Shown here: positions 34,314 to 44,354 of the stretch, piece after piece | Position numbering within the stretch: position 1 is the stretch's first letter | How the letters are laid out: each line of letters begins with the position of its first letter | DNA from: Helicobacter anseris | Lineage (GTDB): Bacteria; Campylobacterota; Campylobacteria; Campylobacterales; Helicobacteraceae | Direction: 5' to 3' | Length of the DNA: 64,000 nt | Assembly (NCBI RefSeq): GCF_003364335.1 | Contig: NZ_NXLX01000006.1 | Span: 1-64,000, forward strand | Translations under genes and position numbers: made by a program | Notes under the pieces: model-generated | Seen by the model: the letters and a program-made list of their open reading frames with translations, nothing else | Database searches by the model: none | Told to the model about the DNA's origin: nothing

Positions 34314-34382
34314 ATGCTAGGAAATCTGCTTAATAAACTTTATTTTCTATGTGAAAATTTGGTTTTTAATTTTAAAGAGTGA
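34314..34382 (+). CDS. 22-codon leader ORF before nhaA
   Basis: ATG at 34314 has a perfect AAGGAG at 34302-34307 (6 nt spacing). It encodes a 22-residue peptide starting MLGNLLNKLYFL and ending NFKE. The stop TGA at 34380-34382 lies 2 nt before the first nhaA ATG, whose own Shine-Dalgarno is weak (AAAGAG, inside this ORF). It may therefore act as a translational coupler or leader peptide for the antiporter. The peptide is slightly hydrophobic and is not recognised. It could also be chance, but the strong ribosome site makes translation likely. Confidence 0.5.
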   Translation: MLGNLLNKLYFLCENLVFNFKE

Positions 34383-34384
34383 TA

Positions 34385-35848
34385 ATGAAAGATATTGTTG
34401 AAATTGTAGTTCCAGATGCTAAACATAATGGAAAGCTTTATATTAAAGACAGGTTACAGAGGGGTTTATATAGCTTTATTGGGCATGAGTCTTTTGGAGG
34501 TATCTTACTATTTTTTTGTGTAGCAATTGCAATGATTGTTGCAAATACACCATCTTTGTCAGAGCATTATTTTGCATTTTGGGAGACAAAGATCGGTGTT
34601 TCTATAAATGCTAGTATTAAAGATATTAGTATTTTGCATATAGTAAATGATGTTTTAATGTCTTTATTTTTTTTAATGGTCGGTTTGGAGATGAAGCGTG
34701 AAGTTCTCTATGGGGATTTGGCCGGATTTAAAAAAGTAAGCTTTTCTGTGTTTGGAGCTTTAGGGGGGATATGTATTCCTATTGCATTTTATTTATATTT
34801 TAATCACAATGCATTTGGAGCAGATGGTTTTGGTGTGGCGATGAGCACAGATACTGCTTTTGCTCTTGGTGTTATTTTATTGATGGGAAAAAGAATACCA
34901 TCAGTGATAAAAATCTTTTTGGTTACTTTGGCTGTTGCTGATGATTTGGGAGCAGTGATTGTTATTGCTGTTTTTTACACTCAACATTTAAGTATTTTTT
35001 GGTTATGTGTGGCAACAGGCATTATTTTTATTCTTATTTATATCAATTATAGAGACACAAAATTTGTATTTTTATATTTGCTATTAGGAATTTTCCTTTG
35101 GATAGCCATTTATAAAAGTGGTGTTCATCCTACTATAGCAGCGGTTTTACTTGCTTTTTGCATTCCTGGTAGAACCAAAGCATCTGGAGTATATTTTGAG
35201 AAAATGATGCAAGAATGGGATAAAATTGATTTTGATGAATTAGAGAAAATTAAGCGTAACTATCCTATAAAAAAACATAAAAGCTTATTGCAAGCCTTTA
35301 GAGATGGTATTAAGAATTTTATTCAACCTACCAATGAAAAAAAGATTGATATGGAACGTGCTAGCCATTATGTGCATATTTTAGATAGTATTGGTCGTTA
35401 TTCGCATTATGCAAAAAATCCACTTCTTAGAATTGAGCACGCTCTACAACCGATTTGTGCTTACTTTATTGTTCCTTTATTTGCTTTTGCAAATGGAGGA
35501 GTATTGATAAGTGAAAACTTGGATTTAATTTCTAATGATATTTTTTGGGGAACTTTACTTGGATTGATATTGGGAAAACCTATAGGTATTACACTTTTTG
35601 CATACTTGAGTGAAAAATGTAATATTTCCATTAGGCCAAGAGGTTTAAGTTATGGACATATTTTGGCGGTTGGCTTTTTAGCTGGTATTGGTTTTACGAT
35701 GTCTATGTTTGTTGCTACTTTGGCATATGATGATCAAAATTTAGTAGATATCTCAAAGATTTCTGTTTTGATTGCTTCATTTTTGGCTATGATGTTAGGA
35801 ATGGTAGCACTGTTCTTTAGCACAAGGAATAAGAAAAATGAAAAATAA
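34385..35848 (+). CDS. nhaA: Na+/H+ antiporter NhaA (first of two, with long central loop)
   Basis: NhaA exchanges sodium for protons at the inner membrane in salt and pH homeostasis. The 487-residue protein has the NhaA fold with the key aspartate pair in AVADDLGAVIVIAVFYT, the TDTAFALGV segment and GIGFTMSMFVATLA near the end. A hydrophilic stretch of roughly 100 residues (about 270-350, rich in Lys, Asp and Glu) interrupts the membrane core before LQPICAYFIVPLFAFANGG; it is longer than in the second copy. The start is taken as ATG 34385, not GTG 34379. It overlaps the second nhaA by 11 nt. Confidence 0.92.
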   Translation: MKDIVEIVVPDAKHNGKLYIKDRLQRGLYSFIGHESFGGILLFFCVAIAMIVANTPSLSEHYFAFWETKIGVSINASIKDISILHIVNDVLMSLFFLMVGLEMKREVLYGDLAGFKKVSFSVFGALGGICIPIAFYLYFNHNAFGADGFGVAMSTDTAFALGVILLMGKRIPSVIKIFLVTLAVADDLGAVIVIAVFYTQHLSIFWLCVATGIIFILIYINYRDTKFVFLYLLLGIFLWIAIYKSGVHPTIAAVLLAFCIPGRTKASGVYFEKMMQEWDKIDFDELEKIKRNYPIKKHKSLLQAFRDGIKNFIQPTNEKKIDMERASHYVHILDSIGRYSHYAKNPLLRIEHALQPICAYFIVPLFAFANGGVLISENLDLISNDIFWGTLLGLILGKPIGITLFAYLSEKCNISIRPRGLSYGHILAVGFLAGIGFTMSMFVATLAYDDQNLVDISKISVLIASFLAMMLGMVALFFSTRNKKNEK

Positions 35849-37154
35849 TAATATAGAAACAAATACTAGTTTTAGGAAAATTTTATTGCGTTTTATTCAA
35901 AGCGAGTCTTTTAGCGGTTTTTTCTTGTTTATTAGCATGCTTCTAGCGCTGTTAATTGCAAATTCTAGTTTTTCAGATTTATATTTTAAATTTTGGCATT
36001 ATGAATTTGGTTTTAGCTTTAATGATGTATTTATTGGATTTGATTTGCATCATTGGATCAATGATGTCTTAATGTCATTCTTTTTTTTAATGGTTGGGCT
36101 TGAGATAAAAAGAGAATTTTTAGTTGGCGAGCTATCTGGATTTCAGAAGGCTATATTTCCTGTAGTTGCAGCACTTGGTGGTATGATTATTCCTGCTCTG
36201 ATCTATTATACTCTTAATGTTGGCACAAATTCTATTCATGGCTTTGGAATACCTATGGCAACAGATATCGCCTTTGCATTAGGTATTGTATTGTTACTAG
36301 GAAAAAGAGTACCTTTTGCCTTAAAAGTTTTTTTGGTTACTTTAGCAGTAGTAGATGATTTGGGTGCAATTATTGTAATTGCAATTTTTTATACAAATCA
36401 AATACTTTGGGAGTATCTGATTGTTGCTAGTGTGCTGATATTGCTATTATTTTTGCTTAATAAGATAGGGGTTAAAAGTTTAATACCTTATTTATTTTTT
36501 GGTGTAATTCTTTGGTTTGTAGTTTATAAGAGTGGAATACATGCAACTATATCTGCTGTTATTTTGGCTTTTTGTATTCCTTTACAAGCACGAGAAAATA
36601 AAAAGAATTTTTTATCATTTCTGCAAGAAATTATGGATAATTTTTATCAGAAAAATACAGAAATTCATTGGGATAAAGAACAAGAGAAAACACTAAAGTT
36701 GCTTTATAAAAAATCAATACACACCCAAAGCCCACTTGAAATATTAGAACATAAATTGCATCCATGGAGTGCATATTTTATTATGCCTTTATTTGCTTTT
36801 GCAAATGCTGGTGTAAAGATAGATAGCGGTATTGATTTTGGAATAGATCACATCTTTTTGGGAGTATTATTAGGTTTATTATTGGGAAAACCTATAGGTA
36901 TCTTTCTTATTACCTACTTATGTTCTAAATTAAAAATTGCTTCTAAACCTGTAGATTTATCTTGGTTTCATATTTTTGGTGCTGGAATGTTGTCTGGTAT
37001 TGGTTTTACAATGTCTATTTTTGTCTCAAATTTAGCATTTGATAACGAACAATCTGTCGAGATTGCTAAAGTGGCAATTTTGCTAGCATCTTTTTTATCG
37101 GCCATTTGTGGTTCCTTAATGTTAATTTTGTTTAATAAATTAAAAACTAAGTAA
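35838..37154 (+). CDS. nhaA: Na+/H+ antiporter NhaA (second copy)
   Basis: The 438-residue protein has the same fold as the gene before it, with AVVDDLGAIIVIAIFYT (active Asp pair), ATDIAFALGIV and GIGFTMSIFVSNLAF. It is the size of the single H. pylori NhaA. In H. pylori nhaA sits directly before yajC-secD-secF, and this copy is in that place, so I take it as the ancestral one. The two copies are clearly related, but different enough that the duplication is not recent. It overlaps the first copy by 11 nt. Confidence 0.93.
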   Translation: MKNNNIETNTSFRKILLRFIQSESFSGFFLFISMLLALLIANSSFSDLYFKFWHYEFGFSFNDVFIGFDLHHWINDVLMSFFFLMVGLEIKREFLVGELSGFQKAIFPVVAALGGMIIPALIYYTLNVGTNSIHGFGIPMATDIAFALGIVLLLGKRVPFALKVFLVTLAVVDDLGAIIVIAIFYTNQILWEYLIVASVLILLLFLLNKIGVKSLIPYLFFGVILWFVVYKSGIHATISAVILAFCIPLQARENKKNFLSFLQEIMDNFYQKNTEIHWDKEQEKTLKLLYKKSIHTQSPLEILEHKLHPWSAYFIMPLFAFANAGVKIDSGIDFGIDHIFLGVLLGLLLGKPIGIFLITYLCSKLKIASKPVDLSWFHIFGAGMLSGIGFTMSIFVSNLAFDNEQSVEIAKVAILLASFLSAICGSLMLILFNKLKTK

Positions 37155-37202
37155 AAAATCGTTATTATTACAAACTTATTTTAGTTTATTAAAAGGATGG
37201 AT

Positions 37203-37487
37203 ATGGAAAATTCGCAAAATATTGTTTCAGCTTTACTGCCATTTGTAGTATTAATTTTAATTTTTTATTTTTTTATTATTAGACCTCAGAGAAATCAACA
37301 AAAAAAACATAAAGAGATGATTGATACTCTTGCTAAGGGTGATAAGATTGTCACTACTGGTGGCTTGGTATGTGAAGTGATAAAATCAGAAGAAGGGTTT
37401 TTTACAGTAAGACTGAATGATGAAACTACAGCAAGAATAGTAAAAGACTATATTGCTTATAAAATTGAAGACAATATTCAAAAATAA
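37203..37487 (+). CDS. yajC: Preprotein translocase accessory subunit YajC
   Basis: YajC associates with SecDF in the Sec translocase. The 94-residue protein has one membrane span (about 9-27), the typical PxxRxQ motif as IIRPQRNQQKKHKEM, and a small basic/acidic C-terminal domain with GDKIVTTGGL. The ATG at 37203 is chosen because AAAAGG lies 6 nt ahead; the ATG at 37197 touches that site. It directly precedes secD, whose ATG follows the yajC stop with no gap. Confidence 0.92.
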   Translation: MENSQNIVSALLPFVVLILIFYFFIIRPQRNQQKKHKEMIDTLAKGDKIVTTGGLVCEVIKSEEGFFTVRLNDETTARIVKDYIAYKIEDNIQK

Positions 37488-39074
37488 ATGAAGCAAACTA
37501 AGAATTTTAAACTACTTATTTTTATTATTGCTCTAATTTTTGGCATTGCTTTTTCTATTCCTTCTCTATTCCAAACAAAGGGACCAAAGATCAATTTGGG
37601 ATTAGATTTACAAGGTGGCTTGAATTTGCTTTTGGGTGTAAAAACTGAAGATGCAATTCAGGCGAGATATTCTTCTTTGGCGTCTTCAATCAATTTTGAA
37701 TTAAAGCAAAAGAAGGTATTGGTAGATTATTTGCGTTCAAATGAAAATGGTATAGAAATTGGATTATTGGATAGTGATGATTCAAAAATCCTTGATGAAA
37801 TACTAAAAAAGAATAATGGATTATTGATTAGTAAAACCGCTACAAATTATTCTATTGTTTTTAATCAACAGGAAATAGAGCTTATTAAGAAAAATGCCGT
37901 AGAACAAGCAATAGCAACGATTAGAAATCGTTTAGATCAGTTCGGGTTATCTGAGCCTAGTATTACACAACAAGGGCAAGATAATATTCTTGTGGGGCTT
38001 CCTGGAATTCAGACAACACAAGAAGAGGATAGGGCAAGAAGCTTGATTTCTAAATCTGCGCATTTGCAAATGATGGCAGTTGATGAAGATAGGAATCATC
38101 GAGTTGATTCAATGAGTGAGCTTGAGGCACAAAAATATGGCGATGTGATTTTGCCTTATGTAGATTCAAATAGTAATGAAGTTGGAAAAATGTTGCTAAA
38201 GGCATTGCCTATTTTAGATGGTGATAGGATTACAGATGCTAGAGTAGCTTATGATGAAAATCATCAGCCTGTCGTAAGTTTTAGTTTAGATTCTTTGGGT
38301 GCAAAAATATTTGGAGATTTTTCAGGATCTAATATTGGCAAACGTATGGCTATTGTTCTAGATGGTAAGGTATATTCTGCACCAGTGATACGACAAAGGA
38401 TTGGTGGAGGTAGTGGACAGATTAGCGGTGGTTTTACTAAAGAGCAGGCTAGTGACTTGGCTATTACCTTAAGGAGTGGTGCATTACCAGCGCCATTAGA
38501 AATACTAGAAAAAAGAAGTGTCGGACCAAGTCTAGGTCAAGATAGTATCAAATCTTCCGTAATTGCACTAATTAGCGGATTTGCTTTGGTTGTAGGATTT
38601 ATGATTATATATTATTCTATGGCAGGTGTGATTGCAAGTATTGCATTGATAATAAATTTATTTTTGATTATTGCAATTATGGCAATTTTTGGAGCTACGC
38701 TCACTCTTCCTGGTATGGCCGGTATTGTCTTGACTGTTGGGGTCGCAGTGGATGCTAATATTATTATTAATGAGAGAATTAGAGAAGCCTTGCGTGCAGG
38801 AGAAAGTGTTACTAGGGCTATACAGCTAGGCTATATAAATGCTTCCAGGGCAATTTTTGATTCAAACATTACTTCATTGATTGCTTCAGTATTATTGTAT
38901 GCTTATGGAACTGGAGCTATTAAGGGGTTTGCAATTACTACTGGTATAGGAATTGTTGCTTCTATTATTACAGCTATTATTGGAACACAGGGATTTTATA
39001 ATGCCATCTTACCAAAGATAGCAAATACAAAATCATTGTATTTTTGGTTTGGAATTCGTGCAAAGGATGCTTAA
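37488..39074 (+). CDS. secD: Protein translocase subunit SecD
   Basis: SecD is the larger proton-driven partner that pulls exported proteins out of the Sec channel. The 528-residue protein has an N-terminal span, a large periplasmic domain starting with the D1 motif [15 protein letters not shown], the segment [18 protein letters not shown], and a C-terminal block of membrane spans with [17 protein letters not shown]. Length and motifs are normal for the epsilon group. Its stop overlaps the secF start by one base (TAATG). Confidence 0.96.
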   Translation: MKQTKNFKLLIFIIALIFGIAFSIPSLFQTKGPKINLGLDLQGGLNLLLGVKTEDAIQARYSSLASSINFELKQKKVLVDYLRSNENGIEIGLLDSDDSKILDEILKKNNGLLISKTATNYSIVFNQQEIELIKKNAVEQAIATIRNRLDQFGLSEPSITQQGQDNILVGLPGIQTTQEEDRARSLISKSAHLQMMAVDEDRNHRVDSMSELEAQKYGDVILPYVDSNSNEVGKMLLKALPILDGDRITDARVAYDENHQPVVSFSLDSLGAKIFGDFSGSNIGKRMAIVLDGKVYSAPVIRQRIGGGSGQISGGFTKEQASDLAITLRSGALPAPLEILEKRSVGPSLGQDSIKSSVIALISGFALVVGFMIIYYSMAGVIASIALIINLFLIIAIMAIFGATLTLPGMAGIVLTVGVAVDANIIINERIREALRAGESVTRAIQLGYINASRAIFDSNITSLIASVLLYAYGTGAIKGFAITTGIGIVASIITAIIGTQGFYNAILPKIANTKSLYFWFGIRAKDA

Positions 39075-40045
39075 TGGAGATTTTGAGAAAAGTAAAAATT
39101 ATCGATTTTGTTGATTATTCAAAATATGGTTTGATTTTTTCTATATTTTTAACCATAGGTGCCTTTGTGCTTTTTTTTACAAAAGGTTTTAGTTTAGGGA
39201 TTGATTTTGCTGGAGGAAGTAGTGCGCAATTGCGTTATGAACAAAATGCTCCTTTGGCACAAATAAGACAGATTTTAGAAAAAACAGAAGGTTTTAAAGG
39301 CAGTCAAGTAAGCGAGTATGGTTCCAATCATGAAGTGCTAATTAAAATTCCTTATACTAATTTATTCGCAGGAAAGAATCTTAATGTTATTTTAGAAGAG
39401 ACATTGCTTTCGACTGGAAAATTTGAAATTAGAAAGCTTGATACCGTTGGACCAAAGGTTGGAAATGAGCTGAAGCAAAAAGGTCTATTATCTTTATTTT
39501 TGGCAACATTGGCAATGATGTTATATGTGAGTTTTCGCTATGAATGGCGTTTTGCGTTAGCCAGCATTATTGCGCTTGTGCATGACGTAATTGTTACTGC
39601 TGCATCTGTTATTGTATTTAATATAGATTTAAATTTAGAGGTTGTAGCAGCACTTTTGACATTGATTGGATATTCTATTAATGATACGATCATTGTTTTT
39701 GATAGAATCAGGGAAAAAATGCTAATTGATAGAGAAAATAATATTACTCAAGTAATCAATGAGGCCATTTCAAATACTCTTACAAGGACACTTTTGACTT
39801 CACTGACAGTATTTTTTGTTGTTTTAACACTTTTTTTATTTGGTGGAGAAAATATAGTTGGATTTTCTTTACCAATGCTAGTTGGTGTAGTTTTTGGAAC
39901 CTATAGTTCAATGTTTGTCGCACCAAAATTAGCAATTATTTTTGGTTTTAATATTCAAGAATATCATCAAAAAGAGATTAAAAAACAAAAAAAGGCACAA
40001 GAAAAAGAGCGTTTAAGAAGAATGTATGAAAATGGTGTTGTGTAA
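39074..40045 (+). CDS. secF: Protein translocase subunit SecF
   Basis: The partner of SecD. The 323-residue protein, read from ATG 39074 ([19 protein letters not shown]), has the first span, then GIDFAGGSSAQLRY (D1-type motif). It ends with the spans containing LIGYSINDTIIVFDRIRE. Ten codons of upstream reading (from TTG 39044) lie within secD and are not part of the protein. leuS follows after 9 nt. Confidence 0.95.
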   Translation: MEILRKVKIIDFVDYSKYGLIFSIFLTIGAFVLFFTKGFSLGIDFAGGSSAQLRYEQNAPLAQIRQILEKTEGFKGSQVSEYGSNHEVLIKIPYTNLFAGKNLNVILEETLLSTGKFEIRKLDTVGPKVGNELKQKGLLSLFLATLAMMLYVSFRYEWRFALASIIALVHDVIVTAASVIVFNIDLNLEVVAALLTLIGYSINDTIIVFDRIREKMLIDRENNITQVINEAISNTLTRTLLTSLTVFFVVLTLFLFGGENIVGFSLPMLVGVVFGTYSSMFVAPKLAIIFGFNIQEYHQKEIKKQKKAQEKERLRRMYENGVV

Positions 40046-40054
40046 GGAGATTGA

Positions 40055-42478
40055 ATGATGGAGTATCAAGCAAAAGACATTGAACAAAAATGGCAGGATT
40101 ATTGGAAAAAGCAAAATATTCATGAACCAAAGCAGGATTTTAATCTTAAGAAAAAATATATTTTAAGTATGTTCCCTTATCCAAGTGGTGCAATACATAT
40201 GGGGCATGTTCGAAATTATTGCATTGGAGATGCAATGGCAAGGTATTATCGCAAGCAAGGATATAATGTATTGCATCCTATTGGTTTTGATGCTTTTGGA
40301 ATGCCAGCAGAAAATGCGGCAATCAAAAATGGCATTCATCCAAAAAAATGGACTTATGCAAATATTGACACTATGGATAAGGAATTAGATTCTTTAGGTT
40401 TGTCTTTTTCAAAACAAAGAGAGTTTGCAACTTGTGATGAAGATTATACGAAATGGGAACAAAAATTTTTCCTAGATATGTGGAAAAAAGGTTTGGTGTA
40501 TCGAAAAAAAGCTTTTTTAAATTGGTGTCCAAATGATAAAACAGTGTTGGCAAATGAACAAGTAAGTGATGGTAAGTGTTGGCGTTGTAGTACTGGCATT
40601 GTTCAAAAAGAGATGTATCAATACTACATAAAAATTACAGATTATGCACAAGAATTGCTTGATGATTTAAGGGTATTGCAAGATAAATGGCCTCAAGCTG
40701 TTTTAAGCATGCAGGAAAATTGGATTGGAAAATCTCTAGGGTTGCAGTTTGATTTTGCCTTAGAAAAGCAAATTAGTAATTTCAAAGCATTTGAAGTTTT
40801 TACTACAAGACCTGATACGATTTTTGGAGTTACTTATTGTGCATTGGCACCAGAACATCCGCTCGTAAAAGAAGTATTGCCAACTTTAGATATTCAAAGT
40901 CAGCAAAAAATCATACAAATGCAAAATACACCTGTGAGAAATAGAACAATGGCACAAAAGGAGGGGGTGAATCTTAGAATCTTTGCAATCCATCCCCTTA
41001 CAAAAGAGAAAGTGCCATTATGGGTGGCGAATTTTGTTTTAATAGATTATGGTAGTGGCGCTGTTATGGGTGTTCCTGCGCATGATGAAAGAGATTATTT
41101 ATTTGCTAAGGAATATCAAATTCCATTAAAACAAGTAATAGAATCAACAGAATTACCTTTTTTAGATGATGGAATCTTGTGCAATAGTGGCGATTTTAAT
41201 GGAATTGAGACATCAAAAGCAAAATGGCAGATTATAGAATTTTTTGAGGTAAATAAACTTGGTAAGGGCGTTGTGCATTTTAAATTAAAGGATTGGGGAA
41301 TCTCAAGACAAAGGTATTGGGGTGCTCCTATACCATTGTTGCATTGCAAGGATTGTGGAATTTTGCCTCAAGATGAAAAGAAGTTGCCCATAACCCTACC
41401 TCAGGATGTTGTGATTGATGGAGAAGGAAATCCTTTGGACAAACATCAAAGTTGGAAAGAGGATATATGTCCAAAATGTGGTGGGAAGGCGACAAAAGAA
41501 ACGGATACAATGGATACTTTTTTTCAATCTAGTTGGTATTTTTTACGCTATGCAACTCCTAGAGATTTATGGATACAAATGCCATTTGATAAGCAAAATA
41601 CCAAGTATTGGTTGCCAGTAGATGAATATATTGGTGGCATAGAACATGCAATTTTACACCTTTTGTATGCTAGATTTTTTACAAAAGTTCTAAGAGATTT
41701 GGGATATATTGATTTTTCTGAACCATTTGAGAATCTTTTAACACAAGGAATGGTATTAAAAGATGGTGCTAAGATGAGTAAATCCATAGGTAATATTGTC
41801 GAACCTAATGATATTATCAAAAAATATGGTGCGGATACGGCAAGATTGTTTGTGCTTTTTGCAGCACCTCCTACACGAGAGCTTGAGTGGATTGATTCTG
41901 GAGTAGAAGGAGCATATAGATTTATTCGTCGTTTTTATGAAAAATCAGAAAATATACAAAAAACAAAAACTATGCCTATTGTACATAAGCAAGATTTGAG
42001 TGAAAAACAAAGGTATGCTAGAAAGAAGATTTATGAAGCTTTAATTAAGTCTAATGAAATTTTTGCAAAAAAACAAACAGGCTATGCTTTTAATACTCTG
42101 ATTGCTTCTTGTATGGAAGCTTTTAATGCACTAAATGATCAAGATAATTTACAGATTTGGACAGAAGGTTATTATGTCTTAAGTAATATTTTAGAACCTA
42201 TTATACCTCATATTTGTTGGGAAATTTCTGAGAAATTTTTTGATTTTAGTAATTTTGGATCGATTGAGATTGATGAGAGTGCATTGGAAGAAGACGAAGT
42301 GGTTTTGGTTGTTACTGTCAATGGAAAAAAGCGTGCAGATATGAAGGTAAATAAGCAAATGCAACAAGATGAGATTTTATTGCTTGCAAGAGAGAAGGTT
42401 CAAAAGTGGATAGATGGTCAAAATATCATAAAAGAAGTGGTTGTGCCAAATAAATTAGTTAACTTTGTGGTTAAATGA
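40055..42478 (+). CDS. leuS: Leucyl-tRNA synthetase
   Basis: The enzyme charges tRNA-Leu. The 807-residue protein has the HIGH motif as [11 protein letters not shown] (near 46), an editing (CP1) domain with [12 protein letters not shown] and GVPAHDERD, zinc-type cysteines in [14 protein letters not shown] and CWRC, and the KMSKS motif in [10 protein letters not shown]. Family length is slightly shorter than E. coli. AAGGAG precedes tandem ATG codons (40055 and 40058), so either could be used. Its 3' end overlaps the lptE start by 4 nt (ATGA). The order secDF-leuS-lptE-folC-csd2-csd1-ccmA-mfd matches H. pylori. Confidence 0.96.
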   Translation: MMEYQAKDIEQKWQDYWKKQNIHEPKQDFNLKKKYILSMFPYPSGAIHMGHVRNYCIGDAMARYYRKQGYNVLHPIGFDAFGMPAENAAIKNGIHPKKWTYANIDTMDKELDSLGLSFSKQREFATCDEDYTKWEQKFFLDMWKKGLVYRKKAFLNWCPNDKTVLANEQVSDGKCWRCSTGIVQKEMYQYYIKITDYAQELLDDLRVLQDKWPQAVLSMQENWIGKSLGLQFDFALEKQISNFKAFEVFTTRPDTIFGVTYCALAPEHPLVKEVLPTLDIQSQQKIIQMQNTPVRNRTMAQKEGVNLRIFAIHPLTKEKVPLWVANFVLIDYGSGAVMGVPAHDERDYLFAKEYQIPLKQVIESTELPFLDDGILCNSGDFNGIETSKAKWQIIEFFEVNKLGKGVVHFKLKDWGISRQRYWGAPIPLLHCKDCGILPQDEKKLPITLPQDVVIDGEGNPLDKHQSWKEDICPKCGGKATKETDTMDTFFQSSWYFLRYATPRDLWIQMPFDKQNTKYWLPVDEYIGGIEHAILHLLYARFFTKVLRDLGYIDFSEPFENLLTQGMVLKDGAKMSKSIGNIVEPNDIIKKYGADTARLFVLFAAPPTRELEWIDSGVEGAYRFIRRFYEKSENIQKTKTMPIVHKQDLSEKQRYARKKIYEALIKSNEIFAKKQTGYAFNTLIASCMEAFNALNDQDNLQIWTEGYYVLSNILEPIIPHICWEISEKFFDFSNFGSIEIDESALEEDEVVLVVTVNGKKRADMKVNKQMQQDEILLLAREKVQKWIDGQNIIKEVVVPNKLVNFVVK

Positions 42479-42969
42479 AATTTGTTTTTGTAGTTTTTTT
42501 GATTCTATTTTCTGGTTGTGGATATAAGCCTGTAGCACATTTTGCAAAAAGAGCGTTAGGAGATAGTATCTATGTGTCTTTAAAGGTGAATGTAGCCAAT
42601 ACAGAGAGTTCTGTTGAGATAAAAGATTTATTAAATAAGCTTATTGCCACAAGGTTTCAGAAAAATCTTGTGGAAAAACAAGAGGCTGATACAATCGTAA
42701 ATCTTGAGATTTTGAATGTTACTGATACTTCAATTGCTACAAATACTGATGGTTTTACAACGTTTTATCGTGTCAATATTAGGGTAAAATTTGAATTTAC
42801 AAATCAAAAAAAAGAAACAAAGCTATTTTATAATAGTGCTTATCAAGATTATGCGGTATCTTTGGAGGATCCTTTGATAACCTATAATAATAAGCTTGAG
42901 GCAATTAAGGAGGCCTCAAATCAATGTATTGATAGTTTCTTAACTCAAATTGCATATCAAGGAAAGTAG
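42475..42969 (+). CDS. lptE: LPS assembly lipoprotein LptE-like
   Basis: The 164-residue protein has a lipoprotein signal (residues 1-14) with the lipobox FSGC and Cys 15, so it should be anchored in the outer membrane. It corresponds to the small lipoprotein after leuS in H. pylori (HP1546 position), described as LptE, the partner of LptD in LPS delivery. The rest is mixed alpha/beta, with [20 protein letters not shown] and [15 protein letters not shown] matching the LptE pattern of an early strand and long helix. Sequence identity in the family is low, so position is part of the evidence. Confidence 0.75.
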   Translation: MKFVFVVFLILFSGCGYKPVAHFAKRALGDSIYVSLKVNVANTESSVEIKDLLNKLIATRFQKNLVEKQEADTIVNLEILNVTDTSIATNTDGFTTFYRVNIRVKFEFTNQKKETKLFYNSAYQDYAVSLEDPLITYNNKLEAIKEASNQCIDSFLTQIAYQGK

Positions 42970-42974
42970 GGATA

Positions 42975-44354
42975 ATGTTAAAAGAAAAGATTGAGGAAAT
43001 TTTTTATATTTTAGACAATGAAAAGCAATCTGGTATTGAAGTAAAGATTGAGCGATTCTTAGACTTGCTAGCTTATCATAAAATTGAGCTACATCACAAA
43101 ATAGATGCAATGGAAGAAAAATCTTTAAGATCACAAGATGATTTATTAGAAGATGATTGTAGTGAGATTTTATCAAAACTAGTATTTCTGATAGAAAAAA
43201 GCACTAAAGAAAAGCAAGATACTATAGATGCAATAAGACAATTGTGTGTATCCTTATTGCATCTATTAAGAGATACCACTTCTAGAAAAATTATTAGAAA
43301 TCGCCCCCATTTATTTGATATTGAAACAATAAAAACTGTTCAGGACTATCAACAATTAAAAGAAAGATGGGAAGAGATTTTAAAATCACAAGGACATATT
43401 TTATTGCAGAAGCGTATAACTTCTATTATTGTTCGTTTATTATTGATAGCTAACTTTTATGATAGGAAAAAAGTGCAAGAGCTAACAAGCATTTTATTAG
43501 AATCTCCAGAATCTATTACGGATATGGACGTTTTAGAGCAGTTAGAAATACTGTGTAAAAATGGAGAGGGAATGCAAGATGGTGATTGTGAGATTGACAC
43601 TTTGCAAATTGATAGAGTTTTGATGGAGTTGCAAAAAACTTTAGAGTTAAATGCAACAGAGATTAAGCAATTACATGATATAAAAGAACAAATTATTGAT
43701 AAAAACAGCAGTGTTAGTCAAGATAATTCTATAGATGACATTGATGATGCAATTTACAAAAAGATACATTTTCTTGATCAATCTTTGCAGAAAAAAGAAG
43801 AATACATCAAAGAACTTAGCACAAAATTACAGGAATTGACAAGTACTTTAAAAACAATGGAAGAAAAATCGCAACGAGATGGTCTGACAAAACTTTATAA
43901 TCGCTGTTATATAACCGAAGTAATGAAACATTATGAAACTAGATTTATTCGCAATGGTCTAAATTATTCTGTTTTGTTTTTTGATGTAGATGGCTTTAAG
44001 GAAATCAATGATAAGTATGGACACTTATCAGGAGATAAGCTTTTAGAAACTTTTGCACAAATTTTACGACAAAATTCTAGAGTTTCTGATGTTATTGGTA
44101 GATATGGGGGAGATGAATTTTTAATTTTAATGCCAAATACCAATGTGAATTTGGCAAAAGATGTTGCATTAAGAATTTGCAGTGCTGTATCAAAACAACA
44201 ATTTATTGTTAATGGTAAAGAAATGCAGGTTACAACATCAATTGGTGTGGCTCATAGATTGGATCATAAGAGTAGAGAAGATATGCTAGAGAGAGCAGAT
44301 AAGTTATTGTATAAAGCTAAAAGAGGTGGCAGGAATCAAGTGCAATGGGAATAA
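42975..44354 (+). CDS. Diguanylate cyclase with intact GGDEF motif
   Basis: The 459-residue protein has a long helical N-terminal region (1-300), which includes a coiled-coil near 245-300, and a C-terminal GGDEF domain. The signature is intact (GRYGGDEFLIL), and the RxxD inhibitory site is present five residues upstream (RVSD). It should therefore make cyclic di-GMP and be feedback-inhibited. The N-terminus has no signal peptide or membrane span and no domain that I recognise. It sits between lptE and folC in a block that lacks it in H. pylori, overlapping the folC start by 10 nt. This makes it co-expressed with envelope and cell-shape genes. Confidence 0.88.
   Translation: MLKEKIEEIFYILDNEKQSGIEVKIERFLDLLAYHKIELHHKIDAMEEKSLRSQDDLLEDDCSEILSKLVFLIEKSTKEKQDTIDAIRQLCVSLLHLLRDTTSRKIIRNRPHLFDIETIKTVQDYQQLKERWEEILKSQGHILLQKRITSIIVRLLLIANFYDRKKVQELTSILLESPESITDMDVLEQLEILCKNGEGMQDGDCEIDTLQIDRVLMELQKTLELNATEIKQLHDIKEQIIDKNSSVSQDNSIDDIDDAIYKKIHFLDQSLQKKEEYIKELSTKLQELTSTLKTMEEKSQRDGLTKLYNRCYITEVMKHYETRFIRNGLNYSVLFFDVDGFKEINDKYGHLSGDKLLETFAQILRQNSRVSDVIGRYGGDEFLILMPNTNVNLAKDVALRICSAVSKQQFIVNGKEMQVTTSIGVAHRLDHKSREDMLERADKLLYKAKRGGRNQVQWE

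Noticed and set aside
37260-37280. Long T runs in yajC and other genes as phase-variable tracts
   Set aside because: They are interrupted and within AT-rich membrane-coding DNA, so they are not convincing slippage sites.
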